A DNA stretch of 64,000 bases from Pseudomonas sp. Z8(2022). GTDB lineage: Bacteria; Pseudomonadota; Gammaproteobacteria; Pseudomonadales; Pseudomonadaceae. Below are positions 34,678-43,422 of this stretch, piece after piece. The position numbers and the translations under genes are program-made. Each line of letters starts with the position of its first letter. The stretch's first letter is position 1. The stretch covers positions 372,001 to 436,000 of the forward strand of contig NZ_CP107549.1 of the NCBI RefSeq assembly GCF_025837155.1, written 5' to 3'. The notes under the pieces were generated by a model, which worked only from the letters and a program-made list of their open reading frames with translations, had not been told where the DNA came from and did no database searches.

Positions 34678-35751
34678 TCACTTCAACAGCCACTCGTTGA
34701 ACTTCTCACCCAGCGATTCGCCGTAGTCAGCCCAGAACTCGGAGCCGGCCTGGATGCCTTTATCCAGATGCGCGGTCGGCAGGTGCGGAGCGGCGGCCGG
34801 GTCGGTCAGCGGCATGGACGACTTGCGGGTCGGGCCGTAGGCCACGTCGGGCATGCCGGCCAGCGGCTTGGAACCGGTGGCGTACTTGATGAACTCCATG
34901 GCCAGCTCTTTCTTCTTCGAGCCCTTGACGATGGCCCAGGCGTCGAGGTCGTAGACGTGGCCGTCCCAGACGATCACGAACGGCTTCTTCTCCTGCACGA
35001 TGGAGTCGTAGAAGCGGCCGTTGGCCGACTGCACCAGCACCGCGCCGCCGTCGTTGAGCAGTTGCGGGGCCTGCGACCAGGAGTCGAACCAGACGATGTC
35101 CTTCTTGATGCTGTCGAGCTTGGCGAAGGCGCGTTGCTGGCCTTCAGGCGTGGACAGCACTTCGTAGACCTCCTCGGGTGCTACGCCGTCGGCCATCAGC
35201 GCCCATTCCATGTTCACCTGCGGGCGTTTGCGCATGGCGCGCTTGCCCGGAATCTTGCTCAGGTCGAAGAAGTCGCCGATGCTTTCGGCCTTGGTGCCGC
35301 CAATGGTGCCTTCATTGAAGGCGAACACCACGGACCAGACGATGTTGCCCACGGCGCATTCACTGGCCAGGGCCTCGGGGATGAAGTCCTTTGCCGCCGG
35401 GGTGCCGTCAATGCCGGCCGGCAGCACGCTGTGGTCGAGGGTTTCCAGCAGGCCTTCGGAGCAGGCGCGCTCGAGGTCGATCACTTCGAAGTCGACCACG
35501 TCCCACTGGATGTTGCCCGACTCGACCTGGGCCTTGATCTCGGCCACGCCACCGGAGTAGTCCTCGAACAGCACCTTGACGCCGGTGTCCTTCTGATAGG
35601 GATCGATGACGTGCTTCTTCTGCGCGGCACCGTAAGACCCGCCCCAGGACACCGCGGTGAGGCTTTCCTGAGCCGTGGCGCTGCTTGCTGTGAAACCCAA
35701 TGCCGCCACCAGGGCAAAGGTGGAAACGCTGGTAGTCAGTGATCTAGCCAT
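34678..35751 (-). CDS. Periplasmic polyamine-type binding protein (PotD/PotF family)
   Basis: 357 residues with a Sec signal peptide (about 1-27, ending SATA). It has the two-lobed SBP_bac_8 / PotD fold, with LTAVSWGGSYGAAQKKHVID at the mature start. Aromatic and acidic residues typical of polyamine sites occur, for example WDVVDFEVIDLERACSEG. It captures putrescine, spermidine or a related amine; the exact ligand cannot be read off. GGAG precedes the ATG. It is the second gene of the operon, 36 bp after the ATPase. Confidence 0.87.
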   Translation of the reverse strand: MARSLTTSVSTFALVAALGFTASSATAQESLTAVSWGGSYGAAQKKHVIDPYQKDTGVKVLFEDYSGGVAEIKAQVESGNIQWDVVDFEVIDLERACSEGLLETLDHSVLPAGIDGTPAAKDFIPEALASECAVGNIVWSVVFAFNEGTIGGTKAESIGDFFDLSKIPGKRAMRKRPQVNMEWALMADGVAPEEVYEVLSTPEGQQRAFAKLDSIKKDIVWFDSWSQAPQLLNDGGAVLVQSANGRFYDSIVQEKKPFVIVWDGHVYDLDAWAIVKGSKKKELAMEFIKYATGSKPLAGMPDVAYGPTRKSSMPLTDPAAAPHLPTAHLDKGIQAGSEFWADYGESLGEKFNEWLLK

Positions 35752-35787
35752 TGCTGTGCTCCATTTGCTTCTACTAGTTGTGTGGGA

Positions 35788-36906
35788 TCAGAGCGTCGCA
35801 GGCACTTCCGATCGGTCCAGGGCCTGGCTGTCTTCCGGCAGCCAAGTCAGGGCGACCTCTTCCTGAGCGCTGAGTTGCGGGGCTGAACTGTCGTTCAGAT
35901 TCTTCACCACCAGCTCGTTGCCGCTGGCGGTTTCGAAGTGGTAGCGGATGTATTCGCCGACGTAATGCCGTGTGACGAAGCGTGCCGAGACCTGATTGCC
36001 GGCGCCGCCATGGCGGTTGGTGAAGTTGAGCTTCTCCGGGCGTACCGACACGGTGGTGGGCTGGCCGATCTCGGCGCAGTTGGCCTTCAGCGCTGTGACC
36101 ACGCCGCCATCAAGCAGGCGCACGGTGACACGGTCGTCGGACACGCTCTCGATCACGCCGGGCAGCTTGTTGCTCTCGCCGATGAAGTCGGCGACGAACA
36201 GGTTGGCCGGACGCTCGTAGAGCACATGCGGCGCCGCGCATTGCTGCACCACACCGTTGTTGAACACGGCGATGCGGTCGCTCATGGTCAGCGCTTCGGT
36301 CTGATCGTGGGTCACGTAGATCACGGTGAAACCTAGCTGCTCGTGTAGACGCTTGATCTCGAACTGCATCTGCTCGCGCAGTTTCTTGTCCAGCGCGCCA
36401 AGCGGTTCGTCCATCAGCACGATGTCCGGGGCGAAGATCAGCGCGCGAGCCAGGGCCACGCGCTGGCGCTGACCGCCGGACAGCTGGCCGGGATAGCGCC
36501 CGCCGAATGCCTGCAGTTCGACCAGCGCAAGATACTGGTCGACCTTGGCGCTGATTTCGTCCTTGGGCAGTTTGCGGATCTTCAGCGGGTAGGCGAGGTT
36601 CTCGCGGATGGTCATGTGCGGGAACAGCGCGTACTGCTGGAAGACCATGCCGATGTTGCGGTCGTAGGGGGCGATGCTGGTGACGTTGCGGCCATTGATC
36701 AGGATCTCGCCGCTGGTCACGTCTTCGAACCCGGCGAGCATCATCAGGCAGGTGGTTTTGCCGGAGCCAGAGGGGCCGAGCAGGGTGATGAATTCGCCCT
36801 TGGCCACGTTGAGGTTGAAGTCCTTGACCACCAGGGTTTTGTGATCGTAGGTCTTCTTGACGTTGGTGAATCGCAGGAACGCGTCGTTCCCAGCCTGCGC
36901 AGTCAT
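35788..36906 (-). CDS. ABC transporter ATPase, polyamine type (PotA-like)
   Basis: 372 residues. Walker A is GPSGSGKTT, the signature LSGGQRQRVALARAL, Walker B VLMDEPLGALD, and the switch His sits in YVTHDQTEAL. A C-terminal OB-fold (TOBE) extends from about 270. The start at 36906 has GGGGAGG ahead; the longer reading from 36957 lies in the leader. It is the first gene of the operon and lies downstream of a candidate sigma-54 promoter at 37015-37030. Confidence 0.9.
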   Translation of the reverse strand: MTAQAGNDAFLRFTNVKKTYDHKTLVVKDFNLNVAKGEFITLLGPSGSGKTTCLMMLAGFEDVTSGEILINGRNVTSIAPYDRNIGMVFQQYALFPHMTIRENLAYPLKIRKLPKDEISAKVDQYLALVELQAFGGRYPGQLSGGQRQRVALARALIFAPDIVLMDEPLGALDKKLREQMQFEIKRLHEQLGFTVIYVTHDQTEALTMSDRIAVFNNGVVQQCAAPHVLYERPANLFVADFIGESNKLPGVIESVSDDRVTVRLLDGGVVTALKANCAEIGQPTTVSVRPEKLNFTNRHGGAGNQVSARFVTRHYVGEYIRYHFETASGNELVVKNLNDSSAPQLSAQEEVALTWLPEDSQALDRSEVPATL

Positions 36907-37014
36907 ATTCCTCCCCGCTATCGGCAATCTGGAGCCGGCTCGTGGCCAAGGCTCCAACTTCTATAGTCGAGTCACCTCCTTCGTGGGCGGTGATCCTTTA
37001 TGTCTATAGCCAAA

Positions 37015-37030
37015 AGCAATAAGCAAGCCA
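37015..37030 (-). promoter_or_regulatory. Candidate sigma-54 (-24/-12) promoter of the polyamine-type ABC operon
   Basis: On the minus strand, TGGC-N7-TTGCT has the GG and GC of a sigma-54 promoter at the exact spacing, agreeing with TGGCACG-N4-TTGCW except at two positions. It lies 109 bp upstream of the ATPase ATG. About 15 bp further upstream is an imperfect inverted repeat, GCTGATAGC / GCTATGCAGC (37045-37068), where an activator might bind. Confidence 0.55.
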
Positions 37031-37044
37031 GATGATGGCTTTTC

Positions 37045-37068
37045 GCTGATAGCGCTCTGCTATGCAGC
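37045..37068. promoter_or_regulatory. Imperfect inverted repeat upstream of the sigma-54 site
   Basis: GCTGATAGC (37045-37053) and GCTATGCAGC (37059-37068) are complementary except for one inserted base. It may be an activator site; no specific activator is identified and it does not look like a canonical NtrC site. Confidence 0.35.
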
Positions 37069-37139
37069 TTAAAGCCTAGTCCATGCTGGAGGAGATGCGA
37101 GGCGGGTGTGGAAGGAGGTAACAGCGGGTGGGGGAAGGG

Positions 37140-37168
37140 GCACCTGCCGAAACGCACTCGGCAGGTGC
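37140..37168 (-). terminator. Hairpin after rlmI
   Basis: GCACCTGCCGA (37140-37150) pairs with TCGGCAGGTGC (37158-37168), an 11-bp stem with a 7-nt loop just past the rlmI stop at 37176. It has no U tract on the minus strand, so termination is plausible but not assured. Confidence 0.55.
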
Positions 37169-37175
37169 AGATTGC

Positions 37176-38375
37176 TCAACTGTTGGGCAGCAGACGTACG
37201 GTCAGGCTCTTGATGTAGCGGGTTTCGTTGATCGCCGGGTGTACGGGGTGGTCCGGGCCCTGGGCGCCGCGCTCGAGCAGCTGGATATTGCGGTCCAGAT
37301 GGCGCGCGCTGGTCAGCAGGATGTTCTGCAGGTGGTCTTCCTCCAGGTGCATGGAGCAGCTGGCGCTGACCAGGATGCCGTCCTTGTTGAGCAGGCGCAT
37401 CGCGGTTTCATTGAGACGACGGTAGGCGGCCTCGCCGTTCTTGATGTCCTTCTTGCGCTTGATGAAGGCGGGTGGGTCGGCGATGACCACATCGAAGCGC
37501 TCTTCGGCAGCCTTGAGTTCCCGCAGCGCGGCGAACACGTCGCCCTCGACGCAGGTGACCTTCTCGGCGAAGCCGTTGAGCGTGGCGTTGCGCTCCACGC
37601 CGTCGAGCGCGAAGCCGGAGGCGTCCACGCAGAACACTTCGCTGGCGCCGAATGCCGCCGCCTGCACGCCCCAGCCGCCGATGTAGCTGAACAGGTCGAG
37701 CACGCGCTTGCCCTTGACGTAGGGTGCCAGACGCGCGCGGTTCATGCGGTGGTCATAGAACCAGCCGGTCTTCTGCCCTTCGATCACCGGTGCCTCGAAC
37801 TTCACCCCGTTCTCTTCCAGTGCCACCCACTCCGGCACTTCGCCGTAGACGGTTTCCACGTAGCGCTCGAGGCCTTCGGCGTCGCGCGCGCTGGAGTCGT
37901 TCTTGAGCAGGATGCCGCTGGGCTTGAGCACCTGGATCAGTGCAGCGAGCACGTCGTCCTTGTGCGCTTCCATGGTGGCCGAGGCCAGCTGCACCACGAG
38001 GATATCGAAGAAACGGTCGACCACCAGGCCCGGCAGCAGATCGGAGTCGCCGTACACCAGGCGGTAGCAGGGTTTGTCGAACAGGCGCTCGCGCAGGCTC
38101 AGAGCAACGTTGAGGCGGTGTACCAGCAGGGATTTGTCCAGCACGTGCTTGACGTCTCGCGACAGCAGGCGGGCGCAGATCAGATTGTTCGGGCTCATGG
38201 CGACGATGCCCAGCGGTTTGCCGCCGGCCGCTTCGAGAATGGCCTGGTCGCCGGCTGTGAAGCCATGCAGCGGGGTGGCGGCGACATCGATCTCGTTGCT
38301 GTACACCCACAGATGGCCGGCGCGCAGGCGTCGGTCGGCGTTGGCTTTCAGGCGCAGACTGGGCAGGGAAGACAT
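37176..38375 (-). CDS. rlmI: 23S rRNA (cytosine-1962-C5) methyltransferase
   Basis: 399 residues. An N-terminal PUA domain (about 1-75) is followed by the linking domain and a Rossmann methyltransferase with the SAM motif DLFSYIGGWG and the catalytic DPPAFIKRK. SCSMHLEEDH carries the second catalytic-type cysteine. This fits RlmI of E. coli (396 residues). It is divergent from the HDOD gene. Confidence 0.9.
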   Translation of the reverse strand: MSSLPSLRLKANADRRLRAGHLWVYSNEIDVAATPLHGFTAGDQAILEAAGGKPLGIVAMSPNNLICARLLSRDVKHVLDKSLLVHRLNVALSLRERLFDKPCYRLVYGDSDLLPGLVVDRFFDILVVQLASATMEAHKDDVLAALIQVLKPSGILLKNDSSARDAEGLERYVETVYGEVPEWVALEENGVKFEAPVIEGQKTGWFYDHRMNRARLAPYVKGKRVLDLFSYIGGWGVQAAAFGASEVFCVDASGFALDGVERNATLNGFAEKVTCVEGDVFAALRELKAAEERFDVVIADPPAFIKRKKDIKNGEAAYRRLNETAMRLLNKDGILVSASCSMHLEEDHLQNILLTSARHLDRNIQLLERGAQGPDHPVHPAINETRYIKSLTVRLLPNS

Positions 38376-38512
38376 GAGTTCGGGCTCCGCAGGGCAAAGA
38401 GCGGGATTATAGCGGTTTGCACGCAGGCCAGGCGGTTACAAAAGTCGACAGCGGGCCTGCCGGTGCTTTCGCTAGACTGTGCGCCATTTCTCACCCTGCG
38501 CGATTTCGATCC

Positions 38513-39379
38513 ATGACTTACGAACTTACCGCCGAACAGATTCAGCAATTTCTGCAGGGAATCAGCGTACCGCCGCAACCGCAGATCATGGTCGATCTGC
38601 AGATGGAACAGATCATGCCCAACCCGGATCTGCGCAGCATCGCCAAGCTGATCAGTCAGGACCCGGGGCTTTCCGGTGCGCTGTTGAAAATCGTCAATTC
38701 GCCGCATTTCGGCCTGACCAACCGCATCGCCTCCATCCAGCAGGCGGTCAACCTGCTGGGCTGCAATACCGTGATCAACCTGATCAATGCGCAATCGATC
38801 AAAGGCGAGCTGACCGACGAAGCGATCCTGGTGCTCAACCGCTTCTGGGACAGCGCTCAGGATGTGGCGATGACCTGCCTGACTCTGGCCAAGCGTCTCG
38901 GCTATCACTCGCCTGACGAAGCCTACAGCCTCGGGCTGTTCCACGATTGCGGCGTTCCACTGATGCTCAAGCGCTTTCCCAACTACATGCAGGTGCTGGA
39001 GGAAGCCTATGCCAGCGCCAGTGACGAGCGCCGCGTGGTCGATACCGAGAACCGCCTGCTGACCACCAACCACGCCGTGGTGGGTTACTTCACCGCACGT
39101 TCCTGGCGCTTGCCGGCGCACCTGTGCGAGGTCATCGCCAACCACCACAATGCCCTGTCCATCTTCAGTGACGACTCGGGGCGCGATGCGCAACTCAAGA
39201 CGCTGCTGGGCATCCTGAAAATGGCCGAACACATCTGCGCGACCCACCGCGTGCTGGGCGGCCAGCCCATCGACATGGAGTGGCAGCACATCGCGCAGCC
39301 GATTCTCGAATACGTGGGGCTGTCGGAGTACGACTTCGAGAACCTGCGTGAAAGCATTCGCGACCTGACCATGCTTTGA
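38513..39379 (+). CDS. HDOD-domain signalling protein
   Basis: 288 residues. The HDOD domain (about 15-215) includes DPGLSGALLKIVNSPHFG and FHDCGVPLML. The degenerate HD motif (HDC rather than catalytic HD with full ligands) suggests binding instead of hydrolysis. HDOD proteins in Pseudomonas act in chemotaxis, competence and c-di-GMP-linked signalling; the target here is unknown. The ATG at 38513 begins MTYELTAEQIQQFL; an in-frame ATG at 38417 lies in the rlmI promoter region. Confidence 0.85.
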   Translation: MTYELTAEQIQQFLQGISVPPQPQIMVDLQMEQIMPNPDLRSIAKLISQDPGLSGALLKIVNSPHFGLTNRIASIQQAVNLLGCNTVINLINAQSIKGELTDEAILVLNRFWDSAQDVAMTCLTLAKRLGYHSPDEAYSLGLFHDCGVPLMLKRFPNYMQVLEEAYASASDERRVVDTENRLLTTNHAVVGYFTARSWRLPAHLCEVIANHHNALSIFSDDSGRDAQLKTLLGILKMAEHICATHRVLGGQPIDMEWQHIAQPILEYVGLSEYDFENLRESIRDLTML

Positions 39380-39486
39380 GCCTGCGCGGCGCATTGCTGT
39401 CGCCGCTTGCGCAACCCGGCGCGCGCTACCGCTTTGCGCGCCGCTCCTGCTAAGGTGGCGAACCGCCGTTTTCCTGCCGTATTGCC

Positions 39487-40299
39487 ATGCCCGAATTACC
39501 CGAAGTCGAAACAACCCGCCGTGGTATCGCCCCCTACCTTGAGGGGCAGCGCGTCAGTCGTGTGATCGTTCGTGAGCGCCGCCTGCGCTGGCCGATTCCC
39601 GAGGATCTGGACGTACGTCTGTCCGGCCAGCGCATCGAGTGTGTCGAGCGGCGCGCCAAATACCTGCTGATCAAGGCCGAGGCCGGCAGTCTGATCGGCC
39701 ATCTGGGCATGTCCGGCAGTCTGCGTCTGGTCGAGTGCGGGTTGGCGGCGGCCAAGCACGAGCATGTGGATATCGAACTGGAGTCCGGTCTGGCGCTTCG
39801 CTATACCGACCCGCGCCGTTTCGGCGCGCTGCTCTGGAGCGAGGACCCGTTGCGCCATGAGCTGCTCAGCAAGCTCGGCCCCGAGCCGCTGGGCGGGCTG
39901 TTCGATGGCGAGCGGCTGTTCCAGCTGTCGCGTGGACGCAGCATGGCAGTCAAGCCCTTCATCATGGACAACGCCGTGGTGGTGGGGGTGGGCAACATCT
40001 ACGCCACCGAAGCGTTGTTCGCCGCCGGTATCGATCCGCGTCGCGAGGCCGGCTCGATCTCGCGAGCGCGCTACCTGCGCCTGGCCGAGGAGATCAAGCG
40101 CATCCTCGCTCACGCCATCGAGCGCGGCGGCACCACGTTGCGTGACTTCGTCGGCGGCGACGGCCAGCCCGGCTACTTCCAGCAGGAGCTTTTTGCCTAT
40201 GGGCGTGGCGGGGAATTCTGCAAGGTCTGTGGCAGCACCCTGCGAGAGGTCAAACTGGGGCAGCGCGCGAGTGTGTACTGTCCCAAGTGCCAGCGTTGA
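39487..40299 (+). CDS. mutM: Formamidopyrimidine-DNA glycosylase
   Basis: 270 residues, the E. coli length. The N-terminal [12 protein letters not shown] gives the catalytic proline and glutamate. ERRAKYLL contains the conserved lysine near 57, the helix-two-turn-helix is at about 155-220, and a zinc finger CKVC-x16-CPKC closes the protein. It removes 8-oxoguanine from oxidised DNA. A MITE-like repeat starts on the last base of its stop codon. Confidence 0.97.
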   Translation: MPELPEVETTRRGIAPYLEGQRVSRVIVRERRLRWPIPEDLDVRLSGQRIECVERRAKYLLIKAEAGSLIGHLGMSGSLRLVECGLAAAKHEHVDIELESGLALRYTDPRRFGALLWSEDPLRHELLSKLGPEPLGGLFDGERLFQLSRGRSMAVKPFIMDNAVVVGVGNIYATEALFAAGIDPRREAGSISRARYLRLAEEIKRILAHAIERGGTTLRDFVGGDGQPGYFQQELFAYGRGGEFCKVCGSTLREVKLGQRASVYCPKCQR

Positions 40300-40378
40300 G
40301 AACCTGTCCGCGATCTGCCGCGGGTCGGCCCGTTTTTGCCTTGTATGGCTCTAGCTCGCAGCTCGTAAAACAGGTTCT
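40299..40378. mobile_element. 80-bp MITE-like element after mutM
   Basis: AGAACCTGT (40299-40307) and ACAGGTTCT (40370-40378) are perfect 9-bp terminal inverted repeats of an 80-bp non-coding element; similarity between the arms continues imperfectly (CGATCTGC / GCAGCTCG). The element includes GTTTTTGCCTTGTATGGC, a motif family common in Pseudomonas intergenic repeats. There is no transposase and no obvious direct repeat. Its left end overlaps the last base of the mutM stop. Confidence 0.6.
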
Positions 40379-40413
40379 GGTATGAAAACAACAAGAAATA
40401 CCGAGGTTGATCG

Positions 40414-40992
40414 ATGTCCGGTAACTACTTGCCCTCCAATCCAGCCGCCGAATGGCTGGGGCGCAGCGTACTGAAACTGATGGGCTGGCGGATCGAGGGC
40501 GAGCTGCCGAAGCTCGACAGGTTCGTCGCTATCGGCGCCCATCACACGTCCAACTGGGACTTCGTGATCTTCATCGCACTGAAGTTCGTGCTCCGTCTCA
40601 ATGCCCGCTGGTTCGGCAAGCACAGCATCTTCCGCTGGCCCTTCGGAGGCCTGATGCGCAGCTGGGGCGGCATCCCGATCCGTCGGGACCGCAAGCTCAA
40701 TACCGTCGAACAGGCGGTGCAGGCCTTTCGTGAGCACGATCAGTTCATTCTGGTGCTGTCGCCCGAAGGTACGCGCAAGAAGGTCGAGCGCTGGAAGATG
40801 GGCTTCTACCACATCGGCCTGGGTGCTGGTGTGCCCATCGTGCTGGGCGCGCTGGATTACCAGAACCGGCGTGTGGTGATTGGCCCGACCTTCCACCCCA
40901 CGGGTGACGAAAAGGCCGATCTGAAGACCATTCTGGCGTTCTTTCGCCCGTATGTGCCGAAAAAGCCGGAGTACGCCTTTCATGGCGATTGA
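40414..40992 (+). CDS. Acyltransferase of the PlsC family
   Basis: 192 residues. The acyltransferase motif I is AHHTSNWD (HX4D with TSN inside, about 43-50), motif III is SPEGTRKKVE and motif IV has an invariant proline (VPIVLGALDY). It resembles 1-acylglycerol-3-phosphate acyltransferases, but at 192 residues lacks a long membrane anchor. Acceptor may be lysophosphatidate or another lysolipid. It stands alone between mutM's MITE and a small exported-protein gene. Confidence 0.82.
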   Translation: MSGNYLPSNPAAEWLGRSVLKLMGWRIEGELPKLDRFVAIGAHHTSNWDFVIFIALKFVLRLNARWFGKHSIFRWPFGGLMRSWGGIPIRRDRKLNTVEQAVQAFREHDQFILVLSPEGTRKKVERWKMGFYHIGLGAGVPIVLGALDYQNRRVVIGPTFHPTGDEKADLKTILAFFRPYVPKKPEYAFHGD

Positions 40993-41003
40993 CGTCCGTC
41001 ACG

Positions 41004-41031
41004 CTGACAATTACCAATGCGCTGTTATAGT
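41004..41031 (+). promoter_or_regulatory. Sigma-70 promoter of the small exported-protein gene
   Basis: CTGACA (41004-41009) and TATAGT (41026-41031) are separated by 16 bp, each one mismatch from consensus. Confidence 0.6.
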
Positions 41032-41068
41032 TACTGGCACTTTCCCGAATAACCTGAAGGATTGATCC

Positions 41069-41407
41069 ATGAAAGCGTTCCGCACTTCCGCTGTTGTCCT
41101 GGCGCTGACCACTGGCCTGCTGGCGCTCTCGGCGCAAGCGGATGTGGTTCAGCAGAACGCCAGCGGTGATCCTCTCTACACCGTCGAAGCGCCCAAGGGC
41201 TATGCCATGGTAGGTGACCTGATCATCGCCCGCCCGCTGCTGATCGGCGCCACTGCCATCGGCGCTGCAGCCTTCATCGTCAGCCTGCCGTTCACCGCGC
41301 TGGGCGGCAATGTCGGCGAGGCGGCGCAGTCCCTGGTGGTCGAGCCGGGCAAAGAAGCCTTCGTGCGCTGCCTGGGCTGCACCAGCAGCGGCTACAAGCA
41401 AGACTGA
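41069..41407 (+). CDS. Small exported protein of unknown function
   Basis: 112 residues with a signal peptide (about 1-24, ending SAQA) and one strongly hydrophobic stretch (about 50-75, containing [20 protein letters not shown]). The C-terminus holds CLGC (about 101-104). I know similar short proteins only as Pseudomonas hypotheticals, some labelled as multidrug transporters without basis. It has its own sigma-70 promoter and terminator, and a GAAGGAT ribosome-binding site, so it is independently expressed and probably well expressed. Confidence 0.7.
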   Translation: MKAFRTSAVVLALTTGLLALSAQADVVQQNASGDPLYTVEAPKGYAMVGDLIIARPLLIGATAIGAAAFIVSLPFTALGGNVGEAAQSLVVEPGKEAFVRCLGCTSSGYKQD

Positions 41408-41428
41408 TTCGCTGTAACCTGCTTGTCG

Positions 41429-41466
41429 CGGCCCCTTGCCTCCTATCGAGGCGAGGGGCCGTTTAC
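41429..41466 (+). terminator. Intrinsic terminator of the small exported-protein gene
   Basis: CGGCCCCTTGCCTC (41429-41442) pairs with GAGGCGAGGGGCCG (41448-41461), with one wobble pair and a 5-nt loop, then TTT. Confidence 0.8.
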
Positions 41467-41499
41467 GTTTGAACGCCAGGAAAGGAAGAGGCAGTGGTA

Positions 41500-43335
41500 A
41501 TGAAGTCCCTGCGCTGGGTGATGTTGTCGCTGGTGATGGCGGGGTTGATCACCTCGTTCTGGTTCAGCCAGGGTTGGCTGCAGCTGTGCGCGGGTCTGGC
41601 GATCTTCCTGTTCGGCATGCAGTGTCTGGAAGAGGGGCTGCGGCAGCTGGCGGGCAGCAAGCTGGAACAGGTGCTCGGGCACAGCACTTCGACGCCCTTC
41701 AAGAGCCTGTTGTTCGGCGTCGGCGGCACCCTGCTGCTGCAGTCGAGCACGCTGGTGTCGCTGCTGACCATCGCCTTCATCAGTACCGGGCTGATCCAGC
41801 TGGCCGGCGGTATCGCCATCCTCTTCGGCGCCAACCTTGGTGCCACCAGCGGTATCTGGCTGCTGGCACTCGCCGGGCAGAACCTCAGCCTCAGCCCCCT
41901 GGCATTGCCTCTGATGGTGTTCGGTGTGCTGGCCGGCTTCTTCGGCCCCAGGAGCAAGGCAGCCGGGCGCATCGTGCTGGGCATTGCCTTCATCTTTCTC
42001 GGCATCGACCAGATCAAGGAAGGTTTCGCCAGCTTCGGTGACGGTCTGGACATGACCGGCTATCAGGAAGGTGGCCTGCGCGGCGCACTGCTGTTCACCG
42101 CCATCGGCATGGCCATCACCGTGGTGCTGCAATCGAGTCACGCCACGCTGATGCTGACCCTGGCGGCCCTGGCCGGTGGTCAGCTGGAACTGGGCCAGAG
42201 TCTGGCCATCGCCATTGGCTCCAACGTCGGCAGTAGCGTCACCACCGGCTTCGTCGGTTCGCTGGGTGGCAATCGCAGCGGTCAGCGCCTGGCGCTGGCG
42301 CATGTGCTGTTCAATATCACCACCGGCATACTCGCCTTCTGTCTGCTCAGCCCGCTGACCTGGTTGGTTCACGCGTTGGCCGAACCGCTGGGACTGGGTG
42401 ACAACAGCCTGATCCAGCTGGCGATGTTCCATACGCTGTTCAATGCCATGGGCGTGGCACTGTTCTGGCCGTTGCAGGGCCGCCTGGCTACCTGGCTGCT
42501 TCGCTGGCTGCCGGAGCGGGTCGAACCGCCGGTGCTGATCACCGAGCTGGCACCCGAGCAGATCGTCGAGCCCGAGCGTACCCGCGCCCGCTACCTGAAT
42601 GAGCGCGCGCTGGATTCGGTGGACGCAGCCGCCAGCGCGGTGGTGATGGAGCTGGGCCACCTTGGTCGCCTGAGCCTCGAGGTGATCTGCCATGCGCTCT
42701 ATCTGCCGGTGGATCAGCTGGCGCATGTCCGCGGCGACGAGCAGCTGCTGCAGAGCAAGCCCACGCACGGAGGCTTCGATGCGCAGCATCTGTACCAGCT
42801 GCATATCAAGGGCGTGTATGGCGATCTGCTGAGCTTCATGGGCCGGATGGAGCTGCCCATGGACGAAGCGCACCAGCAGTTCTGGGTGAGTTGCCAGCTG
42901 GCGGCCTTGCAGCTGGTGGACGCGGTCAAGGACGCCAAACATCTGCAGAAGAACCTTGGCCACTACCTCGACGCTCCGCCCTCGGCCGCGCGTCATGCCT
43001 ATGTGGAGCTGCGTCGCCACCTGCTCGCCACGCTGCATGAAGTGCGTGAACTGGCGCGCTCCGACATGCCGGACGAGATGTGGCAATCGCGCCTGCGCTG
43101 GCTCGACGATCAGGCGGCGGGCTTCGATGCTCAGTTCCGTCAGCGCCTGTTTGCCGATGTGCGCAGCGGTCGCCTGGACGGCCTGCAGACCAGCTCGCTG
43201 ATGAACGACCTGGGCTATGTCAGCCGCATCTTCCAGAGCCTGCGCAACGTCCTCATGCTGGGCAGCGAGCAGGCACTGTTCCGTGAGTTGCGCAAGTTCG
43301 GCGAGGATCAGGAGAGCCTGATCCAGCTCTCCTGA
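41500..43335 (+). CDS. Na/Pi-cotransporter II-related protein with a PhoU-like C-terminus
   Basis: 611 residues. The membrane part (about 1-320) has the two inverted QSS signatures of the NptA family: TLLLQSSTLVSLLTI and VVLQSSHATLMLTLA. The cytoplasmic part (about 355-600) is helical and PhoU-like. It is related to E. coli YjbB, which exports phosphate. The ATG at 41500 was preferred to the nearby GTG at 41494. It converges on ggt across a REP-type repeat. Confidence 0.85.
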   Translation: MKSLRWVMLSLVMAGLITSFWFSQGWLQLCAGLAIFLFGMQCLEEGLRQLAGSKLEQVLGHSTSTPFKSLLFGVGGTLLLQSSTLVSLLTIAFISTGLIQLAGGIAILFGANLGATSGIWLLALAGQNLSLSPLALPLMVFGVLAGFFGPRSKAAGRIVLGIAFIFLGIDQIKEGFASFGDGLDMTGYQEGGLRGALLFTAIGMAITVVLQSSHATLMLTLAALAGGQLELGQSLAIAIGSNVGSSVTTGFVGSLGGNRSGQRLALAHVLFNITTGILAFCLLSPLTWLVHALAEPLGLGDNSLIQLAMFHTLFNAMGVALFWPLQGRLATWLLRWLPERVEPPVLITELAPEQIVEPERTRARYLNERALDSVDAAASAVVMELGHLGRLSLEVICHALYLPVDQLAHVRGDEQLLQSKPTHGGFDAQHLYQLHIKGVYGDLLSFMGRMELPMDEAHQQFWVSCQLAALQLVDAVKDAKHLQKNLGHYLDAPPSAARHAYVELRRHLLATLHEVRELARSDMPDEMWQSRLRWLDDQAAGFDAQFRQRLFADVRSGRLDGLQTSSLMNDLGYVSRIFQSLRNVLMLGSEQALFRELRKFGEDQESLIQLS

Positions 43336-43343
43336 CGCAAGAC

Positions 43344-43400
43344 GTAGCCCGGATGAAGTCCGGGGCTTTGCTCGGTTTCCCCGGATTTCATCCGGTCTGG
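43344..43400. repeat. REP-type inverted repeat (GTAGCCCGGATG family)
   Basis: GTAGCCCGGATGAAGTCCGG at 43344 and its inverse ending near 43400 (CCGGATTTCATCCGG) lie in the gap between the convergent Na/Pi transporter and ggt genes. Confidence 0.78.
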
Positions 43401-43422
43401 CGCCACATTCGGTCGATGCACC

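Noticed and set aside
37045-37068. Canonical NtrC binding site upstream of the ABC operon
   Set aside because: The dyad does not resemble the TGCACC-N5-GGTGCA consensus; only a generic inverted repeat is claimed.
37128-38516. A long + strand frame antisense to rlmI
   Set aside because: The composition is that of a shadow frame and rlmI on the other strand is a clear family member.
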